Positions 26,272 to 35,113 of a stretch of 64,000 nt of DNA are shown in pieces (positions within the stretch are counted from its first letter, which is position 1; each line of letters starts with the position of its first letter). The notes beneath the pieces were generated by a model. That model did not search any database. It had not been told where the DNA came from and was given only the letters and a program-made list of their open reading frames with translations. Origin of the DNA: an uncultured Lachnospiraceae bacterium. GTDB taxonomy: Bacteria > Bacillota > Clostridia > Lachnospirales > Lachnospiraceae. The DNA lies in contig CAKRES010000011.1 of the NCBI GenBank assembly GCA_934317845.1, positions 30,967 through 94,966 of the forward strand, read 5' to 3'. A program made the translations under genes and the position numbers.

Positions 26272-27828
26272 TTATTCTATGCTGCCGTCAAAATCAACGC
26301 TATCCTCTGAACGACTCTTTTTCTTACTTGCAGTATCTGTTTTTTTCTTCACCGGTGCCTGTGCTGTTCTCACCTTCTGCTGCACGGCCTGCGTTGTCGC
26401 CGTTTCTTCTGTTGTTATCGTCTGCTTTTTCCCATTTCCCAAAGAAATCGTGAGTGTATACTGATTGTCCTTTTTTAACTGCTCACCGGATGGCACGCTC
26501 TGCTTGACCACACGCCCTTTTTTCTTTGTGCTGCTTTCAACCTCCTGCCATTCTACCAGAAAGGTTACATCGTTCAGGGTTTTCAGCAAGTCTGCCACCT
26601 GTTCTTTGTCAAGCCCTGTAAGAGATGGCATAAAAAGAGGTGTCTCTGTTTCCTCCTGTGTTGTCGCAGCTTCTGTTGTTCTTGTGACAACGGACTCCAC
26701 TACCTTCTTTTGCTCTTCGCTTTGTTTTTTACGGATCACAGCATAGCCTTTTATCGCACCTGTCACCAAAAGGAAACTAATGATCACCGCTATAAACAGC
26801 ATACCGATCAGCTTGGCACGCCGGTTACTTTTTGGTTTCTGTGCCTCCTCGGAGTCATACAATGCCTGCAGAAGTTCTGTCATAGTTGCATAGCGTTGCC
26901 CATACTCCACTGACATGCCTTTCATGATCGCCTGTTTCTGTTCCGTGGACAGATCAATCCGGTTCATCGTGTCAAGCGGCACAACCTGATCCTTGATCAT
27001 ACGGCTCACACTCTCTTCCGGCACAGTACCGGTCAGCATATAATACATCGTGGCACAAAGGGCATAAATATCCGTTCCTGCCCCCTGTTTCCCTTTAGAA
27101 TGGTACTGTTCCTCCGGAGAAAATCCCCGTTTAAACATAACTGTGATCGTCTTCGTCCAATCCACATTGGAAAAACGCGCCGAACCAAAATCAATGACGA
27201 TCAACTGTCCTTCCTCATTTACCAGCAAATTATCCGGGCTGATATCCCGGTGGATCATTCCACACTCATGTACCTTCGCAAGATCCTTCAATACCGGTTT
27301 CATCAGTTGAAGCACTTCTGCGCCGGACAAATGTCCCCTTTGGGTTATATACTCCTTCAAGCTGATTCCCTCTACATAATCCATAACCATGTATGCCGTA
27401 TCATTTGCATAAAAGAAATCCCGGACGCTGACAATGGAATGAAGCGTCTGGAAACGACTTAATACCTGCGCCTCTTTATAAAAACGCCGGATCTGCTTCA
27501 TGAAATCCACGGCATCCTTCTTTTCAAATACATAGACACTGGCGTCATTTCCACGCAGTACATCACGACTGACATAGCTGGTTGGGAAAAACTCCTTGAT
27601 CGCTACCGGAAGTTTCAGCAGCATGTCCCATCCAATATAAGTAATTCCAAAACTGCCCTCCCCCAGTACACGACCTAACATATAGCGGTCACGAAGAGCA
27701 GTTCCCGGAATCAGGCAGCGTGGATTCGGATGATATGTCTTCTGATCCAGCCCACAATAACTGCATGTATTCTCGTTATGAAGTTCATGCATACATCCCA
27801 GACACAGATCCTGTCCCTGTATTTCCAT
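26272..27828 (-). CDS. Zinc-ribbon Ser/Thr protein kinase with one PASTA domain
   Basis: A 518-residue Hanks-type kinase. It starts with a zinc ribbon (CLGCMHELHNENTCSYCG, residues 9-26), rare in PknB proteins. The kinase has GEGSFG (57-62), Lys78 in AIKEF, HRD at 193-195 with Asn200, DFG at 213-215 and the activation-segment PEE near 238-240, so it should be active. A membrane helix lies near 345-365; outside, a single PASTA-like repeat (PSLTGLDKEQVADLLKTLND...) and a Thr/Lys-rich tail follow. PASTA domains usually sense cell-wall fragments. It heads a three-gene operon with its own promoter and terminator. Confidence 0.93.
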   Translation of the reverse strand: MEIQGQDLCLGCMHELHNENTCSYCGLDQKTYHPNPRCLIPGTALRDRYMLGRVLGEGSFGITYIGWDMLLKLPVAIKEFFPTSYVSRDVLRGNDASVYVFEKKDAVDFMKQIRRFYKEAQVLSRFQTLHSIVSVRDFFYANDTAYMVMDYVEGISLKEYITQRGHLSGAEVLQLMKPVLKDLAKVHECGMIHRDISPDNLLVNEEGQLIVIDFGSARFSNVDWTKTITVMFKRGFSPEEQYHSKGKQGAGTDIYALCATMYYMLTGTVPEESVSRMIKDQVVPLDTMNRIDLSTEQKQAIMKGMSVEYGQRYATMTELLQALYDSEEAQKPKSNRRAKLIGMLFIAVIISFLLVTGAIKGYAVIRKKQSEEQKKVVESVVTRTTEAATTQEETETPLFMPSLTGLDKEQVADLLKTLNDVTFLVEWQEVESSTKKKGRVVKQSVPSGEQLKKDNQYTLTISLGNGKKQTITTEETATTQAVQQKVRTAQAPVKKKTDTASKKKSRSEDSVDFDGSIE

Positions 27829-27879
27829 TCTGGCTCGTCCTTTCGTGTTCTATGATTCCTAGAGTAAACTATACATTTT

Positions 27880-27909
27880 ATTATAATACTGTTATCTCTA
27901 ATTGTGCAA
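27880..27909 (-). promoter_or_regulatory. Promoter of the kinase operon
   Basis: TTGCAC (27904-27909), 18 bp, perfect TATAAT (27880-27885) on the minus strand. Confidence 0.7.
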
Positions 27910-27910
27910 C

Positions 27911-27945
27911 AAAAAAACCATCACCTTATATTGATAAGATGATGG
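27911..27945 (-). terminator. Terminator upstream of the kinase operon
   Basis: On the minus strand CCATCATCTTATCAATATAAGGTGATGG forms a hairpin followed by TTTTTTT. It ends transcription coming from the 28-kb remnant region. Confidence 0.85.
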
Positions 27946-28013
27946 AATAATATTTTAAAAAATGTAACTCATTGCCACTGATATAGAAAAATAATATACC
28001 AGACATGTACTCC

Positions 28014-28220
28014 TTACACAGTCTCCTTCTGTAATAAATCAATCACATCATACACTGTTTCAATAGGACATCCCAGCTTATTTTTACAAAACACGCACAT
28101 TAATATAGGACTTCCCCAAGCCATATCTGTGCTATTAATATAACGCAGTGTTTTTCTATTGTCAATAGAATACAATTGTAGGCAACTGGAAAATAATCCA
28201 GAAATCATAACTTCCTTCAT
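28014..28220 (-). CDS. Small hypothetical protein in a remnant region
   Basis: A 68-residue frame starting MKEVMISGLFSSCLQL and ending VYDVIDLLQKETV, with four cysteines including CVFC. A possible site AAGGG lies about eleven bases before the ATG at 28218-28220. It follows a clear gene scar, is AT-rich, and has a terminator downstream. It may be a decayed fragment. No family recognised. Confidence 0.4.
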   Translation of the reverse strand: MKEVMISGLFSSCLQLYSIDNRKTLRYINSTDMAWGSPILMCVFCKNKLGCPIETVYDVIDLLQKETV

Positions 28221-28274
28221 CAAAAAATATCCCTTACCTTTATCCAAAATTATGGACAAGGTAAAGGATAACTT

Positions 28275-28598
28275 TTAAAGACCCTCATCTGGATTTTTAT
28301 AATTCCAATAATGTAAATCTGTTGTTGAGTAAGTTTGTTTCGCTTTATTTACAATTGTAATTTGGCATTTATATTTTTGGTTACCACATTTTGCCTGTAC
28401 TGTAGCTTTCCCTTTCTTTTTAGCGGTTAACATTATACTTTTCCCAGTTTTCCTGTTAAGTTTCACAAAACTTTTTCCAGAAACTACAGATCATTTCACC
28501 TTTTGGTTTGCTTTTCCAAAGTGCTGAAATGCCGAAGCAATCTCTTCTACGTAATAGGGAAGCATCTTCTCATCATCATCTAGTACTGCAACTCTCAT
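28275..28598 (-). pseudogene. Chimeric remnant: response-regulator N-terminus joined to an Ig-like (Big2) C-terminus
   Basis: From an ATG at 28596-28598 with an upstream AAGGAGT, the frame reads MRVAVLDDDEKMLPYYVEEI then ASAFQHFGK, the first strand and helix of a LytTR-type response regulator. It runs to a TGA at 28491-28493. In the same frame after the TGA the sequence becomes SVVSGKSFVKLNRKTGKSIM and LTAKKKGKATVQAKCG, the end of a bacterial Ig-like domain, closing at 28275. Where Big2 domains normally have W-S, this has stop-S, as if TGG became TGA. The regulator is missing its phosphorylation site and output domain. I read this as a deletion or recombination scar, not a working gene. Confidence 0.7.
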
Positions 28599-28617
28599 TT
28601 GTTACTCCTTACACCTT

Positions 28618-29781
28618 CTACTCTCTGTACTCCCTGATCCCCTTCTTCAGCCGTTCCAATCCATCCTGCAGCGTTTCCATCGGGCAGGCAATATTAAGCC
28701 GCACAAAGGTTTTGCCACATGCCCCGTACTGGGCACCGTCGGATAAATAAAGCCCCGTTTCCCGGCGCAAAAATGCTGCCAGCTTTTTGGTATCTGACGT
28801 CACCTTACTACAGTCGATCCACAAAAGATAGGTGGCTTTGGATGGCACAAGGTAGAGCATCGGAAGCTCTTTTTTTAAGTATTGTGCTACATGGTCACGG
28901 TTTCGTTTGATGATTTGGCGCAGGGCATCCAGCCAGTCACCTCCCTGCTCAAACGCTGCTACTGCTGCCGTTACGGCAAAAGCATTCGGCTCTGCCACTT
29001 CATCTGTGTTCAGCGCGCGCCACATTTTATGCCGCAGACTTTCCTCCGGTACTACTACCGCCGCTGTCTGCAATCCTGCGATATTAAATGCTTTCGTCGG
29101 TGCAATACACGTCACACTGATATTTTTACACGTCTCTGATACCGATGCAAATGGCACGTACCCCTCTCCCGGCTCTGTAATATCACAGTGGATCTCATCG
29201 GATACGACCGTAACATGGTGTTTCCTGCAAAGCTCTCCCACTTTTTGAAGTGTCCTGCTATCCCAGATCTTCCCTACCGGGTTATGTGGATTGCAGAGGA
29301 TCATAAGCGTCACCTGCGGATCAGAAAGCTTTCCTTCAAGATCGTCAAAGTCCATGTGGTACTGACCATCTTCATAGACCAATGGACTTTCCACCACATA
29401 CCGTCCGTTGTTGACGATGGAATTGAAGAAAATGTTATAGACCGGTGTCTGGATCAGCACCTTTTCCGCAGGGGTGGTCAGCTTGCGCACCGCTGTTGAG
29501 ATCGCCGGTACCACGCCTGTACAAAAAATCAGCCAGTCTTTGTCTATCGCAAAGTCATGTCTTTTTTTCCACCAGTGCTGATAGGCATGCGTCCACTCCT
29601 CCGGCAGTGTCTCATAGCCAAAAATGCCATGCGCCACCCGCTTTTGCAATGCATCTGTGATCTCAGGAGCAGTCTGAAAATCCATATCTGCCACCCACAT
29701 GGCAAGTTCATTTTCCGGAATATCCCATTTATAAGAACCTGTATTTCTCCGGTCGATCACCCGGTCAAATTCGTACTCCAT
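28618..29781 (-). CDS. malY: MalY/PatB-type pyridoxal-phosphate C-S lyase
   Basis: A 387-residue fold-type I aminotransferase-like enzyme, probably cystathionine beta-lyase. It begins MEYEFDRVIDRRNTGSYKWD with WVADMDF, the classical MalY/PatB opening. LCNPHNPVGKIW, VVSDEIHCDI and APTKAFNIAGLQ (Schiff-base lysine) are all present. AAGGAGGG precedes the ATG at 29779-29781; the frame is open 8 codons further. It follows the DUF3737 gene by 11 bases. The regulatory MalY function of E. coli need not apply. Confidence 0.93.
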   Translation of the reverse strand: MEYEFDRVIDRRNTGSYKWDIPENELAMWVADMDFQTAPEITDALQKRVAHGIFGYETLPEEWTHAYQHWWKKRHDFAIDKDWLIFCTGVVPAISTAVRKLTTPAEKVLIQTPVYNIFFNSIVNNGRYVVESPLVYEDGQYHMDFDDLEGKLSDPQVTLMILCNPHNPVGKIWDSRTLQKVGELCRKHHVTVVSDEIHCDITEPGEGYVPFASVSETCKNISVTCIAPTKAFNIAGLQTAAVVVPEESLRHKMWRALNTDEVAEPNAFAVTAAVAAFEQGGDWLDALRQIIKRNRDHVAQYLKKELPMLYLVPSKATYLLWIDCSKVTSDTKKLAAFLRRETGLYLSDGAQYGACGKTFVRLNIACPMETLQDGLERLKKGIREYRE

Positions 29782-29792
29782 AGTTTCCCTCC

Positions 29793-30632
29793 TTACTCTT
29801 TGCAAATGATGGTCGTCTTAGAAGGATCGACCTTATCCTTTTCCACAATAAGTTCCTTGATCGCTTCTGCGCGGATCGTACCGGAGCTTGGATTTAACAC
29901 ACTGTCGATCGTACTCGTGATCTCAGCATCCACACTCGAATATTCAAATGCCAGTGTCGTGTTTATCAGCTTACAGTTCTTCATCACAAGATTGTCAATG
30001 TAACACATTCCCTGCAGACTCTCGATCGTACAGTTGATGAGCGTCAGGTTCTTGGCATTCCAGCCGAGATACTCCCCGGAGATAAAGGAATCATAAACGG
30101 TAATATTCTCACTGTTCCAGAAGGCATCCTTAGAAGACATCGTTGCATGATGGATCTCCACATTTTTACAACCGTCAAAAGAATAATCTCCCGCAAGGGT
30201 AAAACCATCGATCTTCATATTTTCACTGTTCATCGCAAAGTACGTTCCCTTTGCACTGACATTTTGAAGGGTGACATCCTGACAGCTCCAAAGTGTCTCG
30301 GCAGCATCCGTAAAGGTGACATCAGACAGTTCTAAATTTTTACATCGTCTGAAATTCTTCGGTGCCTCGATCAGCGCACGTTTCACCTTCATATCATTGG
30401 TATACCACACACCGGCTCTTGCCATATCAAACCAGTTCGTATCCTCCACTGTGATATGGTTGGAATACCACAGTGGATATTTCCATTTGAACATGCTGTG
30501 ATACACTTCTATATTCCGGCTCTCCTTTAATGGTGATTCCCCGGCATCAAATATACTGTCTTTTATGATCAGATCCTGACCCTGAAACAAGGCGCGTTCT
30601 CCTTTGAAAAATTCCTGTTTATACTCTTTCAT
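29793..30632 (-). CDS. DUF3737 family right-handed beta-helix protein
   Basis: A 279-residue protein built of short repeats such as DLIIKDSIF, NIEVYHSMF, HITVEDTNW, NLELSDVTF, DVTLQNVSA, ITVYDSFIS and LTLINCTIE. This ladder is typical of pectate-lyase-like beta helices and matches DUF3737. There is no signal peptide, so it is cytosolic. Homologs are frequent in gut Firmicutes and Bacteroidetes but have no known activity. It heads a two-gene operon with malY. Confidence 0.9.
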   Translation of the reverse strand: MKEYKQEFFKGERALFQGQDLIIKDSIFDAGESPLKESRNIEVYHSMFKWKYPLWYSNHITVEDTNWFDMARAGVWYTNDMKVKRALIEAPKNFRRCKNLELSDVTFTDAAETLWSCQDVTLQNVSAKGTYFAMNSENMKIDGFTLAGDYSFDGCKNVEIHHATMSSKDAFWNSENITVYDSFISGEYLGWNAKNLTLINCTIESLQGMCYIDNLVMKNCKLINTTLAFEYSSVDAEITSTIDSVLNPSSGTIRAEAIKELIVEKDKVDPSKTTIICKE

Positions 30633-30704
30633 TCTCTACGTTTCTCCTTATCCTTTTTGTATTATATGTGGTTTCTGTCGTCTTATCAAAAACCTACACT
30701 TATG

Positions 30705-30713
30705 ATTATAACA
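30705..30713 (-). promoter_or_regulatory. Extended -10 promoter of the DUF3737-malY operon
   Basis: TGTTATAAT on the minus strand, a perfect -10 with an extended TG element; no good -35 is seen. Confidence 0.45.
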
Positions 30714-30756
30714 TACCTGGCAAGGGGGATTATTTAGTTTCTGCACTCCGCCCTAC

Positions 30757-30975
30757 TCATTTGTATTTCCGTAAGACATCCGGTTCACGAACGAAAAAGG
30801 AGCCCGAAAGCCCCTTATAAAACTGCAATTCCTTTTCATACCGCTCTTTTTGTGTCAGCAAGCGTTTTCGTTCTGCGACCAGTTCTTTTTTCTTTACTTC
30901 CTTTGGTATCACATCATGTTCAAATGCGTAGCTTTTGACGAAAGAACTATCCTGCTCGATCAGGTAATCCACCAC
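30757..30975 (-). CDS. Small coiled-coil protein downstream of pyrD
   Basis: A 72-residue, highly charged protein (VKKKELVAERKRLLTQKERY then EKELQFYKG). It starts with GTG, 16 bases after the pyrD stop, with AAGGG upstream. No family recognised. It may be cotranscribed with the pyrimidine genes by position only. Confidence 0.5.
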   Translation of the reverse strand: MVDYLIEQDSSFVKSYAFEHDVIPKEVKKKELVAERKRLLTQKERYEKELQFYKGLSGSFFVREPDVLRKYK

Positions 30976-30991
30976 ATCCCTTATGCGGCTG

Positions 30992-31894
30992 CTATTTCAC
31001 CAGTCCGATGAGTTCTCTGACATCCTCCACACCATGCTGCTGCATGTATGCTTTGATACCGTCAATGATCTTTAAGGTTACAGTTGGATCATGGAAATTC
31101 GCTGTTCCGACAGACACCATCGTTGCCCCTGCCAGAAGGAATTCGATCGCATCCTCTGCGCTGGCGATTCCACCCATACCAATGATAGGAAGGGATACCG
31201 CATTGGCAACCTGATATACCATACGAACAGCAACCGGTTTGATCGCCGGACCGGATAAGCCTCCGGTTTTATTGGCAATTGCAAATGTCTGACGGTGAAT
31301 ATCGATCTTCATACCGGTCAGCGTATTGATCAGGGAAAGCGCATCTGCTCCTCCCGCCTCGGCTGCTTTTGCCATCTCTGTAATATCCGTTACATTCGGG
31401 CTGAGCTTCATCACGATCGGCTGCTTTGCCACCTTCTTCACTGCCTTGGTGATTGCAAGCAAGGCATCCGGATTCTGACCGAAAGCAATTCCGCCCTCTT
31501 TGACATTCGGACAGGACACATTGATCTCTAACAGATCTACGTCTTCCTCTCCCAGCCGCTCTACCACTTCTACATAATCCTTTTCTGATTTTCCGCACAC
31601 GTTGACAATAATTCCGGTGGAAAACTGTTTCAGATAAGGAATATCCCGCTTGCAAAATACATCAATTCCGGGATTCTGCAGTCCGACAGCATTCATCATG
31701 CCGCCGTAGGTCTCTGCAATCCGTGGCGTAGGGTTGCCCGGCCATGGCACATTTGCCACACCTTTGGTCGTCACTGCCCCCAGCCGGTTTAAGTCTACAA
31801 ACTCACTATATTCTGCTCCGGAGCCAAATGTTCCGGATGCAACAGTAACCGGATTCTGAAAGGTTACCCCTGCAATATCGACACTCATATTCAT
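30992..31894 (-). CDS. pyrD: Dihydroorotate dehydrogenase B (NAD+), catalytic subunit
   Basis: FMN enzyme that oxidises dihydroorotate, working with PyrK to pass electrons to NAD+. About 300 residues. NPVTVASGTFGSG, KGVANVPWPGNPTPR, the catalytic cysteine in EINVSCPNVKEGG, and GMGGIASAEDA are visible. The ATG overlaps the pyrK stop as TGATG, so translation is coupled; GAGGAGG is inside the pyrK end. The class 1B type is normal for strict anaerobes. Confidence 0.97.
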   Translation of the reverse strand: MNMSVDIAGVTFQNPVTVASGTFGSGAEYSEFVDLNRLGAVTTKGVANVPWPGNPTPRIAETYGGMMNAVGLQNPGIDVFCKRDIPYLKQFSTGIIVNVCGKSEKDYVEVVERLGEEDVDLLEINVSCPNVKEGGIAFGQNPDALLAITKAVKKVAKQPIVMKLSPNVTDITEMAKAAEAGGADALSLINTLTGMKIDIHRQTFAIANKTGGLSGPAIKPVAVRMVYQVANAVSLPIIGMGGIASAEDAIEFLLAGATMVSVGTANFHDPTVTLKIIDGIKAYMQQHGVEDVRELIGLVK

Positions 31895-32658
31895 CAAAGC
31901 TCTACCTCCTCCGCAAAAAAGACCGGACCATCTTTACAGATACGTTTATTCTTTACATAGCTGTGTCCGTCCACCTCGGTACTGTTGCAGACACAGGCAA
32001 GGCAGGCTCCAATTCCGCATGCCATTTTTTCTTCCATGGAGATCTGCACTTCCATCCCGTTTGAAAGCCCGTATTCTTTGATCGCACGAAGCATCGGGAT
32101 CGGACCGCAGGCATAGATCACATCCCCGTCAACTGCCTGTTCACGGATCGCATCCAATACATTTCCTTTGGTACCGTGTCTGCCATCTTCGCTGGCAAGT
32201 ACCACCTTGCCATATGGTGCAAAATCTTCTGTCAAAAAGAGTTCATCCCGGTATCCCAATACGATCGTTTTTTCACAATCCAATCGTTTGGCAAGCTCTA
32301 ACATCGGCGGAATTCCTATTCCTCCGGCGATCAGGACTGCTTTTTTATCCCGCAGAGTGTATCCATTTCCCAAAGGTCCCATCACCTCTATCTCTGCTCC
32401 GGCATGAAGCTTGGAAAATTCTTTTGTTCCGGCTCCTACGACACGGTATACGACACGAAGCTGTCCCTTATCCGGCAATGCTTCACATATACTGATCGGA
32501 CGTGGAAGCAGACGGCTTCCCTCCTTGCAGTAAATGGAAACAAACTGTCCCGGTACGGCTTCCTTTGCCATCTCTCCCACTTGTAAATAGAGGGAGTATA
32601 CATCACTTGCAATCTGCTCATGAAACATGACCGTTGCACTTACTTTTGTCTTTCCCAT
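31894..32658 (-). CDS. pyrK: Dihydroorotate dehydrogenase electron-transfer subunit
   Basis: FAD and 2Fe-2S subunit linking PyrD to NAD+. About 254 residues. LLPRPISI (FAD), VLIAGGIGIPPMLELA (NAD) and the cluster cysteines in CGIGACLACVC with a later Cys are present. The ATG at 32656-32658 has GGAG eight bases upstream; an upstream in-frame ATG exists but lacks a site. It follows pyrF by 19 bases. Confidence 0.96.
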   Translation of the reverse strand: MGKTKVSATVMFHEQIASDVYSLYLQVGEMAKEAVPGQFVSIYCKEGSRLLPRPISICEALPDKGQLRVVYRVVGAGTKEFSKLHAGAEIEVMGPLGNGYTLRDKKAVLIAGGIGIPPMLELAKRLDCEKTIVLGYRDELFLTEDFAPYGKVVLASEDGRHGTKGNVLDAIREQAVDGDVIYACGPIPMLRAIKEYGLSNGMEVQISMEEKMACGIGACLACVCNSTEVDGHSYVKNKRICKDGPVFFAEEVEL

Positions 32659-32677
32659 AGTACCTGCTCCTTTGTGA

Positions 32678-33604
32678 TTATTTTCCCAGTGCGCCGTTGA
32701 TGTCATCTCTCATATCGATCACAGCCTGACGGGACGCATCCGCATACTGCTCCGGTGTAAATTTCTCAGCATAGGCTTCCTGCTTGTAGGCACAGATAAT
32801 GCCACGGGAAGAATTAACGATCGCACCCAGACCATCTGCATTGAAGTATGGAGCCAGATCAGAGGCCTTTCCGCCCTGTGCGCCATATCCCGGTACTAAA
32901 ATGTAGGCATGTGGCATTACTTTCCGAAGCACTTCTCCCATTTCCGGATACGTTGCTCCTACTACCGCTCCCACGTTACTGTAAGAACCATCCATGCAGT
33001 CCTGTCCCCATTCGTTTACCTTTTCTCCGACATATTCATAAAGAGGACGTCCGTCGATCAGGCGATCCTGGAATTCACCGGAGGATGGATTGGAGGTCTT
33101 GACCAGAACGAAGATACCCTTATCCTCTTCCTTACATACCTCGATAAAAGGTTTTACACCGTCACTTCCAAGATAAGGATTGACAGTTACAAAGTCCTCT
33201 TCAAATCCGCGTAGTGTTTTAGAGCCGATCGTTACTTTACCAAGATGGCCGATCGCATATGCTGTGGAGGTCGAACCGATATCGCCACGTTTGATATCTC
33301 CAATGATCGTAAGTCCCTTGCTCTTGCAGTAGGAAACAGTCTTTGCAAATGCTTCCATACCCGGTACTCCAAACTGCTCATACATGGCAACCTGTGGTTT
33401 GACTGCCGGGATCAGATCATAGGTCGCATCCACGATCCCTTTGTTAAACTGCCAGATGGCCTCGGCACAGCCCTCTAATGTCTCGCCTTTTTCTTCGATC
33501 GCTGCATCCATAATATGCTTTGGAATGTAAGAAAGCATCGGATCAAGTCCTACCACGATCGGGGCATTTTTCTCTGTAATGTTTTTAATCAACTGCTGAA
33601 TCAT
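32678..33604 (-). CDS. pyrF: Orotidine-5'-phosphate decarboxylase (long form)
   Basis: Makes UMP from OMP. At 308 residues it is the longer type 2 PyrF. VGLDPML at the start, DIKRGDIGSTSTAYA with the catalytic Asp/Lys set, and VPGYGAQGG for the phosphate are visible. AGGAGGATATT precedes the ATG. It lies between pyrC and pyrK. Confidence 0.97.
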   Translation of the reverse strand: MIQQLIKNITEKNAPIVVGLDPMLSYIPKHIMDAAIEEKGETLEGCAEAIWQFNKGIVDATYDLIPAVKPQVAMYEQFGVPGMEAFAKTVSYCKSKGLTIIGDIKRGDIGSTSTAYAIGHLGKVTIGSKTLRGFEEDFVTVNPYLGSDGVKPFIEVCKEEDKGIFVLVKTSNPSSGEFQDRLIDGRPLYEYVGEKVNEWGQDCMDGSYSNVGAVVGATYPEMGEVLRKVMPHAYILVPGYGAQGGKASDLAPYFNADGLGAIVNSSRGIICAYKQEAYAEKFTPEQYADASRQAVIDMRDDINGALGK

Positions 33605-33632
33605 AATATCCTCCTACTGTATGTTATATTGT

Positions 33633-34916
33633 TTATTTCTCATCTTCATATACGATCGCGCCATCCACGATCGTCATTTTCACACGGCCGCTTACTTTTC
33701 TTCCCTGAAATGGAGTGTTCTTTCCTTTGGATGCAAATTCCTCCGGATCGATCACATACTCCTCTTCCGCATCAAAGATCACAAGATCGGCATTTTTTCC
33801 TTCCTCCACATAACCGATCAGATCATCTCTTTGAAGAACTCTGGCCGGATTGGAGCTCATCATCTGTACCATCTGGGTGATCGGCACGATCCCGCTCTTT
33901 ACCAGATAAGTATAGGTCAGTGCCGCACTGGTCTCTAATCCTACAATACCAAACGGTGCACTCATAAAGCCGCCCGCTTTTTCGTCTGCATGATGTGGCG
34001 CATGGTCGGTACTGATGCAGCTCATCACTCCTGTACGGAGTCCTTCTATCATTGCATCCCGATCCCGGCTGCTTCGAAGCGGCGGATTCATTTTATAGTT
34101 GGTATCTTCCGTCTGGATATCCTCATCACACAAAATGAAGTGATGCGGGCAGACCTCTGCGGAAACAGAAATGCCCATCTCCTTTGCCATCTTCATCAGC
34201 TCTACCGTACCTTCTGTAGAACAGTGGCATAAATGCAGTCTGGCTTTTGTTTCATTGGCAAGGAAAATGTCACGCGCCGTAATGATATCCTCCACCGCAT
34301 TGCTGATTCCGGGAACACCAAACTTTTTGGAAGCAACGCCTTCATTTAACACGCCTTTTCCAACCAGCTTCTTGTCCTCACAGTGTGCAAATACCGGAGC
34401 GTTAAGACGCGCGGCTTCTTTCATCGCTTCTTCATAAAGCGTGATATCCATTACACTCTTGCCATCCTCACTAAAGCCGATCGCACCGGCTTCCATCATT
34501 GCCTGCATGTCCACAAGCCCGGTGCCGTCCTGTCCCTTCGTGATCGCAGAGATCTGAAGCACATGTACCGGAGCCTCTTTCGCCCGCTCCAAAATATCCT
34601 TCAACGTCTCAACCGAATCGACCACAGGTTTGGTGTTCGGCATTGCACATACGCTCGTTACACCGCCTCTTGCGGCTGCCATCGCACCCGTCATCAGATC
34701 CTCCTTGTGGGTAAGCCCCGGATCACGAAAATGTACATGCAGATCAATAAAGCCCGGCATGACATAACGTCCCTTCGCATCCACCACCTGATCGGCTGCA
34801 TCCTCTAATGCATCCCCGATTTTTGTGATCTTTCCGTTCTGGATCAACACATCTGACGGAAACGGCTTTTTGTCCGTTCCATCCACGATGATTCCATTTT
34901 TTATCAGAATTGTCAT
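33633..34916 (-). CDS. pyrC: Dihydroorotase
   Basis: Zinc amidohydrolase that closes carbamoyl-aspartate to dihydroorotate; 427 residues, class I. DLHVHFRDPG holds the first metal pair, then HCEDKK, LCHCSTEG and STDHAPHH with the catalytic Asp. It is first of pyrC-pyrF-pyrK-pyrD; pyrB and pyrE are not in the window. No PyrR site or attenuator was found before it. Confidence 0.97.
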   Translation of the reverse strand: MTILIKNGIIVDGTDKKPFPSDVLIQNGKITKIGDALEDAADQVVDAKGRYVMPGFIDLHVHFRDPGLTHKEDLMTGAMAAARGGVTSVCAMPNTKPVVDSVETLKDILERAKEAPVHVLQISAITKGQDGTGLVDMQAMMEAGAIGFSEDGKSVMDITLYEEAMKEAARLNAPVFAHCEDKKLVGKGVLNEGVASKKFGVPGISNAVEDIITARDIFLANETKARLHLCHCSTEGTVELMKMAKEMGISVSAEVCPHHFILCDEDIQTEDTNYKMNPPLRSSRDRDAMIEGLRTGVMSCISTDHAPHHADEKAGGFMSAPFGIVGLETSAALTYTYLVKSGIVPITQMVQMMSSNPARVLQRDDLIGYVEEGKNADLVIFDAEEEYVIDPEEFASKGKNTPFQGRKVSGRVKMTIVDGAIVYEDEK

Positions 34917-35113
34917 CTCATAGTCTCCTTTCCAGCTATTCTCTACGCGTAAGAAGGCGCAGAAATCCTACTATAGTTTACCATATCAGACCATAACTTT
35001 CTACCGCATATCACATTTTTTTCAGTTGCATTTTCTATGAAACATGCTACCATCAAATTATAGATTATCCTTTCTTTCATTAAAGAAAAGGGACTTAGCA
35101 GGAGGAGAACGAT

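Noticed and set aside
28491..28493. In-frame TGA as a possible selenocysteine codon
   Set aside because: It falls at a junction between unrelated families, replaces a Trp, and no SECIS-like hairpin follows.
34917..35113. A pyrimidine attenuator or PyrR site before pyrC
   Set aside because: No antiterminator/terminator pair or PyrR-like loop was visible; only a plus-strand hairpin near 35070-35096.
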